64,000 bases of DNA from Limnohabitans sp. 2KL-51 (GCF_003063645.1 NZ_NESJ01000002.1:186001-250000); one strand, 5' to 3'; positions 51,620 to 61,245 are shown, numbered from the stretch's first letter. Notes: generated by a model from the letters alone, not told the origin. Program-made: numbers and translations.

Positions 51620-52284
51620 TCTTGAAAGAGTTCGAGGATGCGCCAGCCACGCTCTGTGGCCAGTTGACGCAACCGAGCGTCAGGGTTCGTTGCCACCGGA
51701 TGGTGGGCTTTTTCCAGAAGCGGCAGATCGTTCGTGGAGTCAGAATAAAAGGTCATCTCCACATCGCCCCAGTCCAAGCCTTTTTGGCCTAACCAATCGG
51801 CGACCCTGGAGACTTTACCCTCGCGAAACGACGGAGTGCCCCTGATCTCGCCCGTGATCCAGCCGCTGGCATCGCGCTCAAGCTCTACCGCAATCAGCTC
51901 ATTCACCCCAAACGCCTGGGCAATCGGACGGGTCACAAACTCGTTGGTGGCGGTCACGATGATGACCGTATCACCCGCATGTTGGTGCGATCGTACCAGC
52001 GCCAGCGCCTCTGGAGTGATGCGCGGGCGGATCACCTCGTTCATGTAACGGGCGTGGGCTTGGGCCGCCTCGGCTGCGCCGCGCTCGCAGGTGGCGCGGG
52101 TGGCAAAGCGTACGTAATCATGAATATCGAGTGTGCCCGCCTGATAGTGGGCATAAAACTCGTCGTTGCGCTGGCCGAACACCACCGGGTCGGTCCAACC
52201 CATTTCGGTGGTGAACTGACCCCAGCTGTGGTCAGAGTCCAGCGGCAGCAAGGTGTGGTCCAGGTCAAACAGGGCGAGTTTCAT
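51616..52284 (-). CDS. HAD-IB family phosphatase (SerB-like)
   Basis: The 222-residue HAD hydrolase has motif I LFDLDHTLL with the nucleophilic Asp, motif II IVTATNEF, and motif III/IV FYSDSTNDLPLL. The fold places it with the HAD-IB phosphatases related to SerB; relatives include histidinol-phosphate and other small-phosphate phosphatases, so the substrate is open. It overlaps hda by 4 nt at its start and pcnB by 4 nt at its end. Confidence 0.9.
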   Translation of the reverse strand: MKLALFDLDHTLLPLDSDHSWGQFTTEMGWTDPVVFGQRNDEFYAHYQAGTLDIHDYVRFATRATCERGAAEAAQAHARYMNEVIRPRITPEALALVRSHQHAGDTVIIVTATNEFVTRPIAQAFGVNELIAVELERDASGWITGEIRGTPSFREGKVSRVADWLGQKGLDWGDVEMTFYSDSTNDLPLLEKAHHPVATNPDARLRQLATERGWRILELFQE

Positions 52285-52967
52285 TCATTCTCCAGCATCG
52301 CACGCACCAACGGGATGGTCAGGCCGCGCTGCGTTTGCAAGGCGTAGTGGTCCAAATGGTCGAGCAGCTGCATCAGGCTGCCCAAATCACGCGAAAAGCG
52401 CTTGAGCATGTAAGACATGACCTCGTCGCTCAAGAACAGGCCCCGGACGTCAGCCTCTTGTTGCAGCACGGCACGGCGCTCGGGCTCTCCAAGGACCTGC
52501 AGGGCCTCGATGTGGCCCCAGCCCAAGCGGCTGCGCAAGTCGTCGCGCAGCTTCAGATCGGCCGGGGGCAAAGCCCCTGCGGCCAAGACCCAGCGCGGCG
52601 TGCCGCAGCGGGGCGTCAAAGCGTTGACAAACCAATTGAAGGCGGTGTGTTGTTGCTCGGCGTTGTACAGGTGCACATCGTCCATCAGCACGGCAACCCA
52701 TCCGTCGTTGAACTCGGGCGGGTCCATGCTGTGGGCATCCAGCCACCCGACCTGCGTGCCCAGCTCTAGCAGCGCATGGTGCACCGCGTGTAGCAAATGG
52801 GTTTTGCCTGAACCGCTTTCGCCCCACAAATAAGTGGGCACGGGGGAGCGGCTTCCCGTTGCGGTCCACAAACGCAAGTGGCTCAAGGCCGCCGCGTTGG
52901 GGCCTGCAAAAAAATTGTCCAGCGTGGGCGTTGAAGCCAAGCCGATGTCCAAAGCCAGTTGCTTCAT
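52281..52967 (-). CDS. hda: DnaA regulatory inactivator Hda
   Basis: The 228-residue AAA+ protein resembles DnaA domain III and promotes hydrolysis of DnaA-bound ATP after initiation. The N-terminus MKQLALDIG contains the beta-clamp-binding QLALDI motif. Walker A is GESGSGKTHLLHA and Walker B VAVLMDDVHL; an arginine finger lies in LRDDLRSRLG. It overlaps the permease gene and the HAD gene by 4 nt each. Confidence 0.95.
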   Translation of the reverse strand: MKQLALDIGLASTPTLDNFFAGPNAAALSHLRLWTATGSRSPVPTYLWGESGSGKTHLLHAVHHALLELGTQVGWLDAHSMDPPEFNDGWVAVLMDDVHLYNAEQQHTAFNWFVNALTPRCGTPRWVLAAGALPPADLKLRDDLRSRLGWGHIEALQVLGEPERRAVLQQEADVRGLFLSDEVMSYMLKRFSRDLGSLMQLLDHLDHYALQTQRGLTIPLVRAMLENE

Positions 52968-54079
52968 GCCCGGTCTGGTCCCTGCTTGGCATCGTCAGAA
53001 CCGCTTTTTTGGTAAAGATCGCTTTGCAGGTATTGGTGACGCAAACGGCGCAAGCCCACCAACAAGACGGCACTGGCTGGCAAGGCGATCAGCACACCCA
53101 CAAAACCCAGCACCTGACCAAAAGCCATCAAGGCCAAAATCACAGCCAGCGGGTGCAAGCCGATGCGCTCCCCCACCAGGCGAGGCGTCAGCACAAAGCT
53201 CTCAAGCAACTGCCCCAGGCCGTAGACCACGGCCACCATCATCACGGCTTGCGAGGGCGCCAACTGCAGCAAGCCCGCCAACAGCGCCAGCACCAGGCCC
53301 AGGCCAAAACCCAGGTAAGGCACAAACACGGCCAGCCCGGTGAACACGCCGATGGGCAGCGCCAGATCCAGACCAAACAAACTCAGGCCCAATGCGTAAA
53401 ACACGGCCAGTGCCAGCATCACCAGCGTCTGCCCGCGCAGGTACTCGCCCAGCACCTCGTCGCAGTCGTGCATGAAGCCATCAAATCGCTCGCGCCAAGC
53501 CGGTGGCACCAACTCCAGCACACTGTTGACCAGCCGAGTCCAGTCGTACAACATGTAAAACAAAGCAACGGGCACCAGCACCGCATAACCCGCCAAGGCC
53601 AGCGCCACGCTGCCGCCGAGTTTGAGCGAGGACATGAGCGGGGCCCACCAATCTTCGCGGTTCGCGCTCAGGTAAGTCACCAGTTGTTTCTTCAGCTCGC
53701 CCAGATCCAGCGAGACATTCAGGCCCAGCTGGGCCAACAAAGGGTTGATGGCATCGCCCACGCGGTCGAGCAGCAAAGGCAGTTGCTGCTGCAACAGGGG
53801 CCATTCGCGCACCAGGATCGGCACCAGCAACAAAAACAAACCCAAAAGGGACAGCAAGGCCAGCGCCTCCACCAACACCACCGCCAGGGCACGAGGCAAA
53901 CGCCCACCGGATACACCCTCAAGCCTGATCACCAAGGGGTGCAGAACATAGGCCATGACCGCTGCAATGACAAACGGGGCCAGCACCGGGGCGAGCAACC
54001 ATAAAACCAGCACGGCCAGCAGGGCCACGCCCAGCCAGGCGGCCAGTCGGGTCATCAAAAAAGGAAGGGGGGCTTGCAT
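52964..54079 (-). CDS. AI-2E family (PerM-like) permease
   Basis: The 371-residue membrane protein has seven or eight hydrophobic helices, with the AI-2E core blocks PLVIRLEGVSGGRLPRALAV and FVPYLGFGLGLVLALLAGL. Members export or conduct small molecules or ions, and the substrate here is unknown. It is the first gene of the operon permease-hda-HAD-pcnB-folK and is divergent from purM. Promoters for both lie in the 130-nt gap. Confidence 0.87.
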   Translation of the reverse strand: MQAPLPFLMTRLAAWLGVALLAVLVLWLLAPVLAPFVIAAVMAYVLHPLVIRLEGVSGGRLPRALAVVLVEALALLSLLGLFLLLVPILVREWPLLQQQLPLLLDRVGDAINPLLAQLGLNVSLDLGELKKQLVTYLSANREDWWAPLMSSLKLGGSVALALAGYAVLVPVALFYMLYDWTRLVNSVLELVPPAWRERFDGFMHDCDEVLGEYLRGQTLVMLALAVFYALGLSLFGLDLALPIGVFTGLAVFVPYLGFGLGLVLALLAGLLQLAPSQAVMMVAVVYGLGQLLESFVLTPRLVGERIGLHPLAVILALMAFGQVLGFVGVLIALPASAVLLVGLRRLRHQYLQSDLYQKSGSDDAKQGPDRA

Positions 54080-54209
54080 GCAGTCTCTTGTTTTGTCAGG
54101 GCCTGGCCCGAGGGCTCAGGGCTAACCCTTAAAATAAGCATTGATTTTAGTCTGCAAGCCCCGTTTATTGGCCCTCTCCCCATTCACAAGCCCCAACCGG
54201 GCCAAATCC

Positions 54210-55262
54210 ATGACTCAAACCCCTCTTTCCTACAAAGACGCTGGCGTCGACATCGTTGCCGGAGACGCGCTGGTCGAACGCATCAAGCCCCTGGCCAAGA
54301 AAACCATGCGCGAAGGCGTGCTGGCCGGCATCGGCGGCTTTGGCGCGCTGTTTGAAGTGCCCAAGCGCTACAAAGAGCCCGTGCTGGTGAGCGGCACCGA
54401 CGGCGTGGGCACCAAACTCAAGCTGGCCTTTGAATGGAACATGCACGACACCGTGGGCATCGATCTGGTGGCCATGAGCGTGAACGATGTGCTGGTGCAA
54501 GGGGCCGAGCCCTTATTCTTCCTGGATTACTTTGCCTGCGGCAAACTGGATGTGGACACCGCCGTCGCCGTGGTGGGCGGCATTGCCAAAGGTTGCGAAC
54601 TGTCGGGCTGCGCTTTGATCGGCGGCGAAACCGCCGAGATGCCCGGCATGTACCCCTCTGGCGAATACGACCTGGCCGGTTTTGCGGTCGGTGCCGTCGA
54701 AAAATCCAAAATCCTCACGGGACAAAACGTGAAAGCGGGCGATGTGGTTCTGGGCCTGGCGTCCAGCGGCGTGCACTCCAACGGTTTTTCCCTCGTGCGC
54801 AAATGCATTGAGCGCGCAGGTGCCAACACCCCGGCCACGCTCGACGGCAAACCCTTCAAGCAAGCCCTGATGGAGCCCACCCGCCTGTATGTGCTGAACG
54901 TGTTGGCGGCGCTGGCGGCGCATCCGAACACGGAAGATGCCTCTGGCATCAAGGCATTGGCCCACATCACCGGTGGCGGTTTGCTAGAAAACATCCCCCG
55001 CGTGTTGCCCGATGGCCTGGCTGCGCACCTGCAAAAAGGCAGCTGGCCCCAAACCGATCTGTTTGCCTGGCTGCAAAAGACGGCTGGCATCGACGACATC
55101 GAAATGAACCGCACCTTCAACAACGGCATCGGCATGGTGGTGGTCATCGACGCGGCCGAATCCGAGGCCTGCGCCGCCACACTGCGCGGCTTGGGTGAAG
55201 CGGTTTACACGATCGGCCGCATCGCGCCGCAAGGCGATGGCGCGCAGGTGGTGGTGGCCTGA
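54210..55262 (+). CDS. purM: phosphoribosylformylglycinamidine cyclo-ligase
   Basis: The 350-residue AIR synthetase closes the imidazole ring in purine synthesis. It has [13 protein letters not shown] near the N-terminus, [13 protein letters not shown], the PurM family segment [16 protein letters not shown], and [13 protein letters not shown]. The ATG at 54210 gives the family start; the frame is open 69 nt upstream. It is divergent from the permease operon. Confidence 0.96.
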   Translation: MTQTPLSYKDAGVDIVAGDALVERIKPLAKKTMREGVLAGIGGFGALFEVPKRYKEPVLVSGTDGVGTKLKLAFEWNMHDTVGIDLVAMSVNDVLVQGAEPLFFLDYFACGKLDVDTAVAVVGGIAKGCELSGCALIGGETAEMPGMYPSGEYDLAGFAVGAVEKSKILTGQNVKAGDVVLGLASSGVHSNGFSLVRKCIERAGANTPATLDGKPFKQALMEPTRLYVLNVLAALAAHPNTEDASGIKALAHITGGGLLENIPRVLPDGLAAHLQKGSWPQTDLFAWLQKTAGIDDIEMNRTFNNGIGMVVVIDAAESEACAATLRGLGEAVYTIGRIAPQGDGAQVVVA

Positions 55263-55323
55263 GCTTTTGGGCCTCAAGCCATTGGGCTCGTAAACTAACA
55301 ATTGAGGCCGAATCAGGGCCCAG

Positions 55324-56184
55324 TCAAAGCGCAGAAAGCTCGCTGACCCGGTTGCGCAAAGCCGCTGTGTCGGGCGCTGCCGGCACGGCCTCCAAATACT
55401 GCCTCAGGTCCTGCAAGGCCTCGTGCACATGCCCCAACTCGGCGTGCACCAAGCCCCGGTCGCGTCGCTCGTCCCAAGCCTCGGGCAGCAAAACCACCAA
55501 CCGCTCGAGCACCTGCAACATGCGGGGCCAATCTTCTTGCGAGCGAAAAATTTCTTTCAGATTGCGCAACATGCGGGCCAGCATGTCGCGGGGCGGGCAG
55601 GCTTGCAAATACAAGCCCAAAGGGGTTTCACCCTCGTCCAAGTCGGGGGCAGCGAACTGGTCTTCGGGGGCCCTGTAAGGACTCAGCCGATCTGACAAAC
55701 TGTCCAACCCCAAGGACTCGCCCGTGAGCGGATCCAACACCACCAAGCCGCCCTCCAGCGTCACTTTGACCAAAAAATGGCCAGGAAAGGAAATGCCTTG
55801 GGCCTGCAAGTCCAAGGCTTGAGCCAACTCCAGCCAAATCACTGCCAGTGAGATCGGAATCCCCCGGCGCGTGCGCAACACGTCGAAGATGTAACTGTTT
55901 TCAGGGGCGTAATAGTCGTTGGCATTCATCCCAAAACCCAGGTCTTTGTAAAACACCTGCGTCAAGTTGGCCAATCGGGTCAGGTCATCGGCCGCCTCGG
56001 GCATGCGCGCCTTCACCCTTTTGACCAAGCGCGCCACATCGTCGAGCACCTGCTGCACATCCAGCGTAGGTTCTTCATCCTGCGCCAAACTGGCCGCAGC
56101 CTCCAGCAAGGGGAACTGATCGTCGCTTTGCACCAAGCTGGCAAAGTAACTGAGCGGGGTCGGGGGGGATAAATTCAAAGGCAT
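55324..56184 (-). CDS. SirB1-family transglutaminase-like/TPR protein
   Basis: The 286-residue protein belongs to the SirB1 (YchA) group. It has the block NSYIFDVLRTRRGIPISLAV and LQAQGISFPGHFLVKV, whose Pro-Gly-His matches the transglutaminase-like core. A TPR-like C-terminus is LHEALQDLRQY-type (about 215-275). The function is not established. It starts 10 nt after the murJ stop, so they are probably co-transcribed. Confidence 0.85.
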   Translation of the reverse strand: MPLNLSPPTPLSYFASLVQSDDQFPLLEAAASLAQDEEPTLDVQQVLDDVARLVKRVKARMPEAADDLTRLANLTQVFYKDLGFGMNANDYYAPENSYIFDVLRTRRGIPISLAVIWLELAQALDLQAQGISFPGHFLVKVTLEGGLVVLDPLTGESLGLDSLSDRLSPYRAPEDQFAAPDLDEGETPLGLYLQACPPRDMLARMLRNLKEIFRSQEDWPRMLQVLERLVVLLPEAWDERRDRGLVHAELGHVHEALQDLRQYLEAVPAAPDTAALRNRVSELSAL

Positions 56185-56194
56185 TTGGAATGGT

Positions 56195-57760
56195 TCAACG
56201 CTTGAGAAAGGCCTTGAGCCGCAAACCCGTGGCCCACAATACACCAAAATAAAGCAAGGCAGAGCCCGCCAAAACCGCCACCATCCAGCCGATGCGCAGC
56301 CAGGCCTCTTGGCGCAAGGCAACCCAAGGCAAATGGTTCGCAGCGAACCACAGCAAGGCGGTCAACAAACTCGTGGCCAGCAGCACCTGCAAGCCAAAGC
56401 GCCACCAGCCGGGTTGTGGCTTGTAACTGCCCCGGCGCAACAGACCCACCAGCAGCCACAAGGCATTGACCAAAGCGCCCAAGCCAATGGACAGCGCCAG
56501 CCCGGCGTGGGCCAGATAAGGCACCAGCAGTACGTTCAAGACCTGCGTGAGCACCAGCACCACCACCGCGATGCGCACCGGCGTGCGAATGTCTTGGCTG
56601 GCATAGTAACCCGGAGCCAACACCTTGATCGCCACCAGGCCCAGCAAGCCCACACCGTAACCCGTCAAAGCCAAGGTGGTTTGCTGCACATCGCGGTCGG
56701 TGAAGGCCCCATAGTGGTAAAGCACCGACACCAGCGGCTGCGAAAACACCAGCAAAGCCGCCGCACAAGGCAAGGCCAGCAGCAACACCAAACGCAAACC
56801 CCAGTCGAGCATGGCCGCATAACGTTCAGTGTCTCCTGTGGCTTTGGCTGCGGCCAATTGCGGCATCAGCACCACGCCCAGCGCCACGCCCAAAATGGCC
56901 GTCGGGAACTCCATCAAACGGTCGGCATAAGTCAACCAACTGACGCTGCCCGGAGCCATATAAGAAGCGATCTGGGTGTTGATGAGCAAAGAAATTTGGG
57001 CCACGCCCACGCCCAGCAAAGCCGGCCCCATCAGGCGCAGGATGTTCAAAGTGGCGGGGTTGGTCCAGGCTTTCTTGACGGCGCGGGGCCGCACGCCCAG
57101 GCGGGGCAACAAACCCAGCCGGGCCAAGGCCGGAATTTGCACCGCCAACTGCAAAACACCGCCCACCATCACTCCCACGGGCAAGGCGTAAATAGCTTCC
57201 ACACCTTGCTTGGCCAACCAGGGCGACAAAAACCAAGTGGCGGCGATCACGCTCACATTCAGCAGCACGGGCGTGGCTGCGGGCACAGCAAAACGCTTCC
57301 AGGTGTTCAAAATCCCCGCCGACAAGGCCACCATGGACATGAAGGCGATGTAGGGAAACATCCAACTTGTCATGTTCACGGCGGCTTCATAACCCCGGGC
57401 ATCTTGCTGCAAACCACTGGCCAAGGCCCACACCAGCCAAGGTGAGGCCAGCACACCCAAGACTGACAAAGCCAGCACCGACCAGGCCAGGGCCGTGGCC
57501 ACGCTGTCGATCACCTCGCGGGTGGCTTCGTCGCCATGCTGGGCACGGCTGGCGGCCAGCACTGGCACAAAGGCCTGGCTGAACGCCCCCTCGGCAAACA
57601 GCCGACGAAACAAGTTGGGAATGCGAAAGGCCACATTGAAGGCGTCGGTCAAGGCGCTGGCCCCGAACATGGAGGCGATGAGCAGCTCGCGCACCAAACC
57701 CGTGACCCGGGAGGCCAGGGTAAAAATCGACACGACAGAAGCAGATCTAAGGAGGCTCAC
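56195..57760 (-). CDS. murJ: lipid II flippase MurJ
   Basis: The 521-residue inner-membrane protein has about 14 transmembrane helices. It begins MSLLRSASVVSIFTLASRVT and carries GASALTDAFNVAFRIPNLFRR and GAFSQAFVPV, the conserved MurJ/MviN region with Arg residues needed for lipid II flipping. It moves the peptidoglycan precursor lipid II to the periplasmic face. It is divergent from rpsT, sharing a 173-nt gap. Confidence 0.96.
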   Translation of the reverse strand: MSLLRSASVVSIFTLASRVTGLVRELLIASMFGASALTDAFNVAFRIPNLFRRLFAEGAFSQAFVPVLAASRAQHGDEATREVIDSVATALAWSVLALSVLGVLASPWLVWALASGLQQDARGYEAAVNMTSWMFPYIAFMSMVALSAGILNTWKRFAVPAATPVLLNVSVIAATWFLSPWLAKQGVEAIYALPVGVMVGGVLQLAVQIPALARLGLLPRLGVRPRAVKKAWTNPATLNILRLMGPALLGVGVAQISLLINTQIASYMAPGSVSWLTYADRLMEFPTAILGVALGVVLMPQLAAAKATGDTERYAAMLDWGLRLVLLLALPCAAALLVFSQPLVSVLYHYGAFTDRDVQQTTLALTGYGVGLLGLVAIKVLAPGYYASQDIRTPVRIAVVVLVLTQVLNVLLVPYLAHAGLALSIGLGALVNALWLLVGLLRRGSYKPQPGWWRFGLQVLLATSLLTALLWFAANHLPWVALRQEAWLRIGWMVAVLAGSALLYFGVLWATGLRLKAFLKR

Positions 57761-57933
57761 AAAGGGCGAGTGTAGCGGTCGCTTTCTGACTGACCCGCAA
57801 GGCCATGGCGACGACGGGGATTGGCGCGCAGGCCAAGGCTGGCGCTCACTACTCAGAGCAGAACGCTCGCTGAAGGTCTGCTAGAATATTCGGTTCGCTG
57901 GACATCATCCTCAGACATTGAAAGAATTTATAC
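57761..57933. promoter_or_regulatory. divergent murJ/rpsT promoter region
   Basis: The gap holds TAGAAT (57882-57887), a plausible -10 for rpsT 46 nt before its ATG, without a good -35 hexamer. I see no gene here. The murJ promoter should lie near 57765-57800 on the minus strand, but I cannot place it. Confidence 0.35.
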
Positions 57934-58248
57934 ATGGCATCCGCTAAACCCAAAAAGAAAAACCCCCGCCTTGCTTCTGGCCGCAAACGCGTCCGTCAAG
58001 ACGTCAAAATTAATGCCGCGAACTCTTCGTTGCGCTCCAAATACCGCACTGCTGTGAAAAACGTCGAAAAAGCCGTTGCAGCAGGCGACAAGTCCAAAGC
58101 CACAGAGTTGTTTGCCAAAATGCAAACCGTGGTGGACATCATTGCCGACAAGGGCATCTTCCACAAGAACAAGGCAGCTCGTGACAAGAGCCGCCTGAGC
58201 GCCAAAGTCAAGACCTTGGCCCTTTCCGCAGCGCCTGCTGCAGCCTGA
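57934..58248 (+). CDS. rpsT: 30S ribosomal protein S20
   Basis: The 104-residue basic protein matches S20, starting [20 protein letters not shown] and containing [15 protein letters not shown] and [19 protein letters not shown]20 binds 16S rRNA early in 30S assembly. The C-terminal Ala-rich tail is slightly longer than in E. coli. A terminator follows within a nested palindrome. Confidence 0.97.
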   Translation: MASAKPKKKNPRLASGRKRVRQDVKINAANSSLRSKYRTAVKNVEKAVAAGDKSKATELFAKMQTVVDIIADKGIFHKNKAARDKSRLSAKVKTLALSAAPAAA

Positions 58249-58325
58249 TCCGCTCCACCAGATCAACAGCCCGGCGAGGCCAGTCCTCGCTGCCGTTTGA
58301 AACGGGTGCGCTGTCCGCGAAAACT

Positions 58326-58487
58326 AAACCGCCTTCGGGCGGTTTTTTCATGGTCGCTCGTAACCCGCCGGGGGCAGGGCATTAGCGGGTTCCTCATGAC
58401 TCGTTTCGCTCGCAAAAATCGTCACACACCAATGCCCTGCCCCCGGCTTTGTGGGCTCAACATGAAAAAACCGCCCGAAGGCGGTTT
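58326..58487. repeat. nested palindrome after rpsT, containing two terminators
   Basis: The outer arms are a perfect 27-bp inverted repeat (58326-58352 and 58461-58487). Each contains an intrinsic terminator of the type ACCGCC/GGCGGT plus T run, one on each strand. Inside lies a second perfect 17-bp inverted repeat, GCCGGGGGCAGGGCATT (58367-58383) and its complement (58431-58447), around a 47-nt loop. The left hairpin ends rpsT and the right one can end the DUF3579 gene. The inner repeat has no clear coding or terminator role. Confidence 0.85.
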
Positions 58488-58503
58488 GGTTTTTTTGGTC
58501 GGG

Positions 58504-58824
58504 TTATTTTTGGGAGGGTGGGTCAGGCAACAAACAGGCTTCAGCCACTTGCAAGCCGTTGTCGCGCGCGAAGTTCATCACGAAATCCCAGGCCATGACG
58601 TTGTGATCGCGCAGATCGTGATTCACGATGACACACTTCACCCCCGCCAAGGTGGTGGGAATGCACCAAGGCGAATAACTCAGGTGACTGCCGGGGGAGG
58701 CGCCGCCGGGGCGAAAGGGGCTCATGACGCCCGCCAAGCGTTCGGCCCAGTCGCTGGGCCTGAAAGGCTTGCCTTCCTGGGTGATGCCCTGGATGAAGAC
58801 TTCTTTGGCGTTGTTGGAAACCAT
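58504..58824 (-). CDS. DUF3579-domain protein
   Basis: The 106-residue protein contains IQGITQEGKPFRPSDWAERL, characteristic of the DUF3579 family found in betaproteobacteria, and KCVIVNHDLRDHNVMAWDFV. No signal peptide is present and the function is unknown. The gene is convergent with rpsT. Its promoter must lie in the 210-nt gap shared with argD. Confidence 0.82.
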   Translation of the reverse strand: MVSNNAKEVFIQGITQEGKPFRPSDWAERLAGVMSPFRPGGASPGSHLSYSPWCIPTTLAGVKCVIVNHDLRDHNVMAWDFVMNFARDNGLQVAEACLLPDPPSQK

Positions 58825-59034
58825 CGGATAGAGGTGTAATTCGGTCGGACCTGCAGGGCGGGATCGCCACCCACGGGTTTACCCAAGTATTCTATCTTAT
58901 ATAAGACTTAAAGCCATTCAAAATCCCTTGGTAAAAGGCTGGAAAGGACAGGCCGCCTCTCGCCCTTTCTGCCTCTAAAATCTCACTCCAACGGCTCTTG
59001 ATGTTGAGCCGCTTTTTATTTTCGGAGTTCACGC
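58825..59034 (+). promoter_or_regulatory. argD leader with terminator-like hairpin upstream of the start
   Basis: This 210-nt gap contains TTTACC (58877) and, 16 nt later, TATAAG, a plausible promoter. Near the end, CGGCTC (58992-58997), an 8-nt loop and GAGCCG (59006-59011) form a GC stem followed by CTTTTTATTTT. The CGGAG Shine-Dalgarno follows directly, then the argD ATG. A terminator placed between promoter and gene suggests attenuation. Upstream GAAAGG and CCTTTC can pair as an alternative structure. Control of argD this way is inferred. Confidence 0.5.
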
Positions 59035-60237
59035 ATGACCGCTCACATTGAAGCCGCCTCACCGCACACCATGAACACCTATGGCCGACTGCCCATCGCG
59101 CTCAGCCATGGTCAAGGTTGCCGAGTCTGGGACGTCAATGGCAAGCCGTACCTCGATGCCCTCGCTGGCATCGCCGTGAACACCTTGGGCCACAACCACC
59201 CGGATCTGGTGCCTGCTCTACAGGACCAAATCAGCAAGATGATCCACAGCTGCAACTATTTCCATGTGCCCAACGCCGAAGTGCTGGCGGCAAAGCTGGT
59301 CGAGCTGTCAGGCATGACCAACGTGTTTTTCTGCTGCACCGGCCTCGAAGCCAACGAAGCGGCCATCAAGCTGGCGCGCAAATACGGCCACGACAAAGGC
59401 ATCGAGCGACCCGAAATCGTGGTTTACGAAAAAGCTTTCCATGGCCGCAGCATCGCCACGCTGAGCGCCACCGCCAACGAAAAGCTCAAAACTGGCTTTG
59501 GCCCCATGCTCGAAGGTTTTGTGCGCGTGCCAGTCAACGACATCGAAGCCCTGAAAAAAGCCACCGAAGGCAATCCCAATGTGGTGGCCGTGTTCATGGA
59601 AACCATTCAGGGTGAAGGTGGCATCAACCCAATGCGTATCGAATACCTGCAGCAAGTGCGCGCCCTGTGCGACCAAAAAGACTGGCTGATGATGGTGGAC
59701 GAAGTACAGTGCGGCATGGGTCGCACGGGCAAGTGGTTCGCACACCAGTGGTCTGGCATCGTTCCCGACGTGATGCCGCTGGCCAAGGGCCTGGGCTCGG
59801 GCGTGCCGATTGGTGCGGTGGTGGCGGGCCCCAAGGCCGCCCACATCTTCCAGCCCGGCAACCACGGCACCACTTTTGGCGGCAACCCGCTGGCCATGCG
59901 CGCTGGGGTCGAAACCATCCGCATCATGGAAAAAGACGGCCTGATGGCCAATGCAGCACGGGTGGGTGACCATCTGCGCGGTGCACTTGAAAAAGCCCTG
60001 GCAGGGGTGCAAGGCGTGAAGGAAATTAGGGGTCAAGGCCTGATGCTGGGCATTGAACTCGACCGCCCCTGCGGTGCCATCTGGACGCGCGCCGCAGAAG
60101 CTGGTTTGCTTCTGAGCGTGACGGCCGACAGCGTGATCCGCTTGGTACCGCCGCTGATCATGACCGAGGCCGAAGCCGACGAGGTGGTCGCCATTTTGGT
60201 GCCCCTGATCAAGACTTTTTTGGCAGAAACGCCATGA
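59035..60237 (+). CDS. argD: acetylornithine transaminase
   Basis: The 400-residue PLP enzyme belongs to class III aminotransferases. It has YLDALAGIAVNTLGHNHP, the PLP-phosphate region CCTGLEANEAAIKLARKYG, VDEVQCGMGRTG with the cofactor Asp, and the Schiff-base Lys in PLAKGLGSGVP. It makes N-acetylornithine in arginine synthesis and may also act in lysine or succinylornithine metabolism. Its stop overlaps argF by 4 nt. Confidence 0.94.
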   Translation: MTAHIEAASPHTMNTYGRLPIALSHGQGCRVWDVNGKPYLDALAGIAVNTLGHNHPDLVPALQDQISKMIHSCNYFHVPNAEVLAAKLVELSGMTNVFFCCTGLEANEAAIKLARKYGHDKGIERPEIVVYEKAFHGRSIATLSATANEKLKTGFGPMLEGFVRVPVNDIEALKKATEGNPNVVAVFMETIQGEGGINPMRIEYLQQVRALCDQKDWLMMVDEVQCGMGRTGKWFAHQWSGIVPDVMPLAKGLGSGVPIGAVVAGPKAAHIFQPGNHGTTFGGNPLAMRAGVETIRIMEKDGLMANAARVGDHLRGALEKALAGVQGVKEIRGQGLMLGIELDRPCGAIWTRAAEAGLLLSVTADSVIRLVPPLIMTEAEADEVVAILVPLIKTFLAETP

Positions 60238-61199
60238 GCAACGCCCCAGCGCCCGTGAGGCACTACCTGCAGTTCACCGACCTCTCGGCTGAAGAGTACG
60301 CACATGTGTTTGCTCGCGCCGCTGAGATCAAGCGCAAGTTCAAGGCCTACGAAAAATACCACCCGCTGGCCGACCGCACGCTGGCGATGATTTTTGAAAA
60401 AGCCAGCACCCGCACCCGCGTGAGCTTTGAAGCCGGCATGTACCAGCTCGGCGGCTCGGTGGTGCACCTGACCACAGGCGACAGCCAGCTAGGGCGATCT
60501 GAGCCCATCGAAGACAGCGCCCGCGTGATCAGCCGCATGACCGATCTGGTGATGATCCGCACCTACGGTCAGGACAAGATTGAGCGCTTTGCCTCGCACT
60601 CGCGTGTACCCGTCATCAACGGCCTGACCAACGAGTTCCACCCCTGTCAGATCCTGGCCGACATCTTCACCTACATCGAGCACCGGGGTTCACGTGGGGC
60701 CGAAGGCAACGTTCTGGACTGTCTTAAGGGCAAGGTGGTGGCCTGGGTCGGCGACGGCAACAACATGGCCAACACCTGGTTGCAAGCCTCCGAATTGCTG
60801 GGCTTCACGGTGCACCTGAGCACGCCCAGCGGCTACGAGGTGGACCAGGCCGTGGCCGGTTTGCGCAGCGCCGACAGCTACAAAATTTTCAAAGACCCCG
60901 AAGACGCCTGCCGGGGTGCAGACCTCGTGACCACCGACGTGTGGACCAGCATGGGCTTTGAGGCCGAAAACGAAGCGCGCAAAAAAGCCTTTGCCGATTG
61001 GTGCGTGGACGAAACCATGATGCAAGTGGCCAAGCCCGACGCCCTGTTCATGCACTGCCTGCCCGCGCACCGGGGGGAAGAAGTCAGCGAAGAAGTCATC
61101 GACGGCCCACAATCGGTCGTATGGGACGAAGCCGAAAACCGCATGCATGCACAAAAAGCGCTCATGGAGTTTTTGCTGCTGGGTCGCATCAAAGCTTGA
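60234..61199 (+). CDS. argF: ornithine carbamoyltransferase
   Basis: The 321-residue enzyme makes citrulline from ornithine and carbamoyl phosphate. It contains the carbamoyl-phosphate motif STRTRVSFEAGM, the HPCQ motif in NEFHPCQILAD, and the ornithine loop HCLPAHRGEE. Length is normal for the trimeric anabolic type. It is translationally coupled to argD, so the two consecutive arginine genes share a transcript. Confidence 0.96.
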   Translation: MSNAPAPVRHYLQFTDLSAEEYAHVFARAAEIKRKFKAYEKYHPLADRTLAMIFEKASTRTRVSFEAGMYQLGGSVVHLTTGDSQLGRSEPIEDSARVISRMTDLVMIRTYGQDKIERFASHSRVPVINGLTNEFHPCQILADIFTYIEHRGSRGAEGNVLDCLKGKVVAWVGDGNNMANTWLQASELLGFTVHLSTPSGYEVDQAVAGLRSADSYKIFKDPEDACRGADLVTTDVWTSMGFEAENEARKKAFADWCVDETMMQVAKPDALFMHCLPAHRGEEVSEEVIDGPQSVVWDEAENRMHAQKALMEFLLLGRIKA

Positions 61200-61245
61200 T
61201 CTGTCACCCCTCACTTGATCCGGGGTCCATCCCCCTTTTCACCCC

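Noticed and set aside
52281..52967. Reading hda as a second dnaA
   Set aside because: Only the AAA+ part is present, with the clamp-binding N-terminus of Hda and no DNA-binding domain IV.
61200..61245. Segment after argF resembling a dispersed repeat (CACCCCTCACTTGATCCGGGG)
   Set aside because: Only one copy is visible here and no clear inverted partner exists, so I do not call a repeat.
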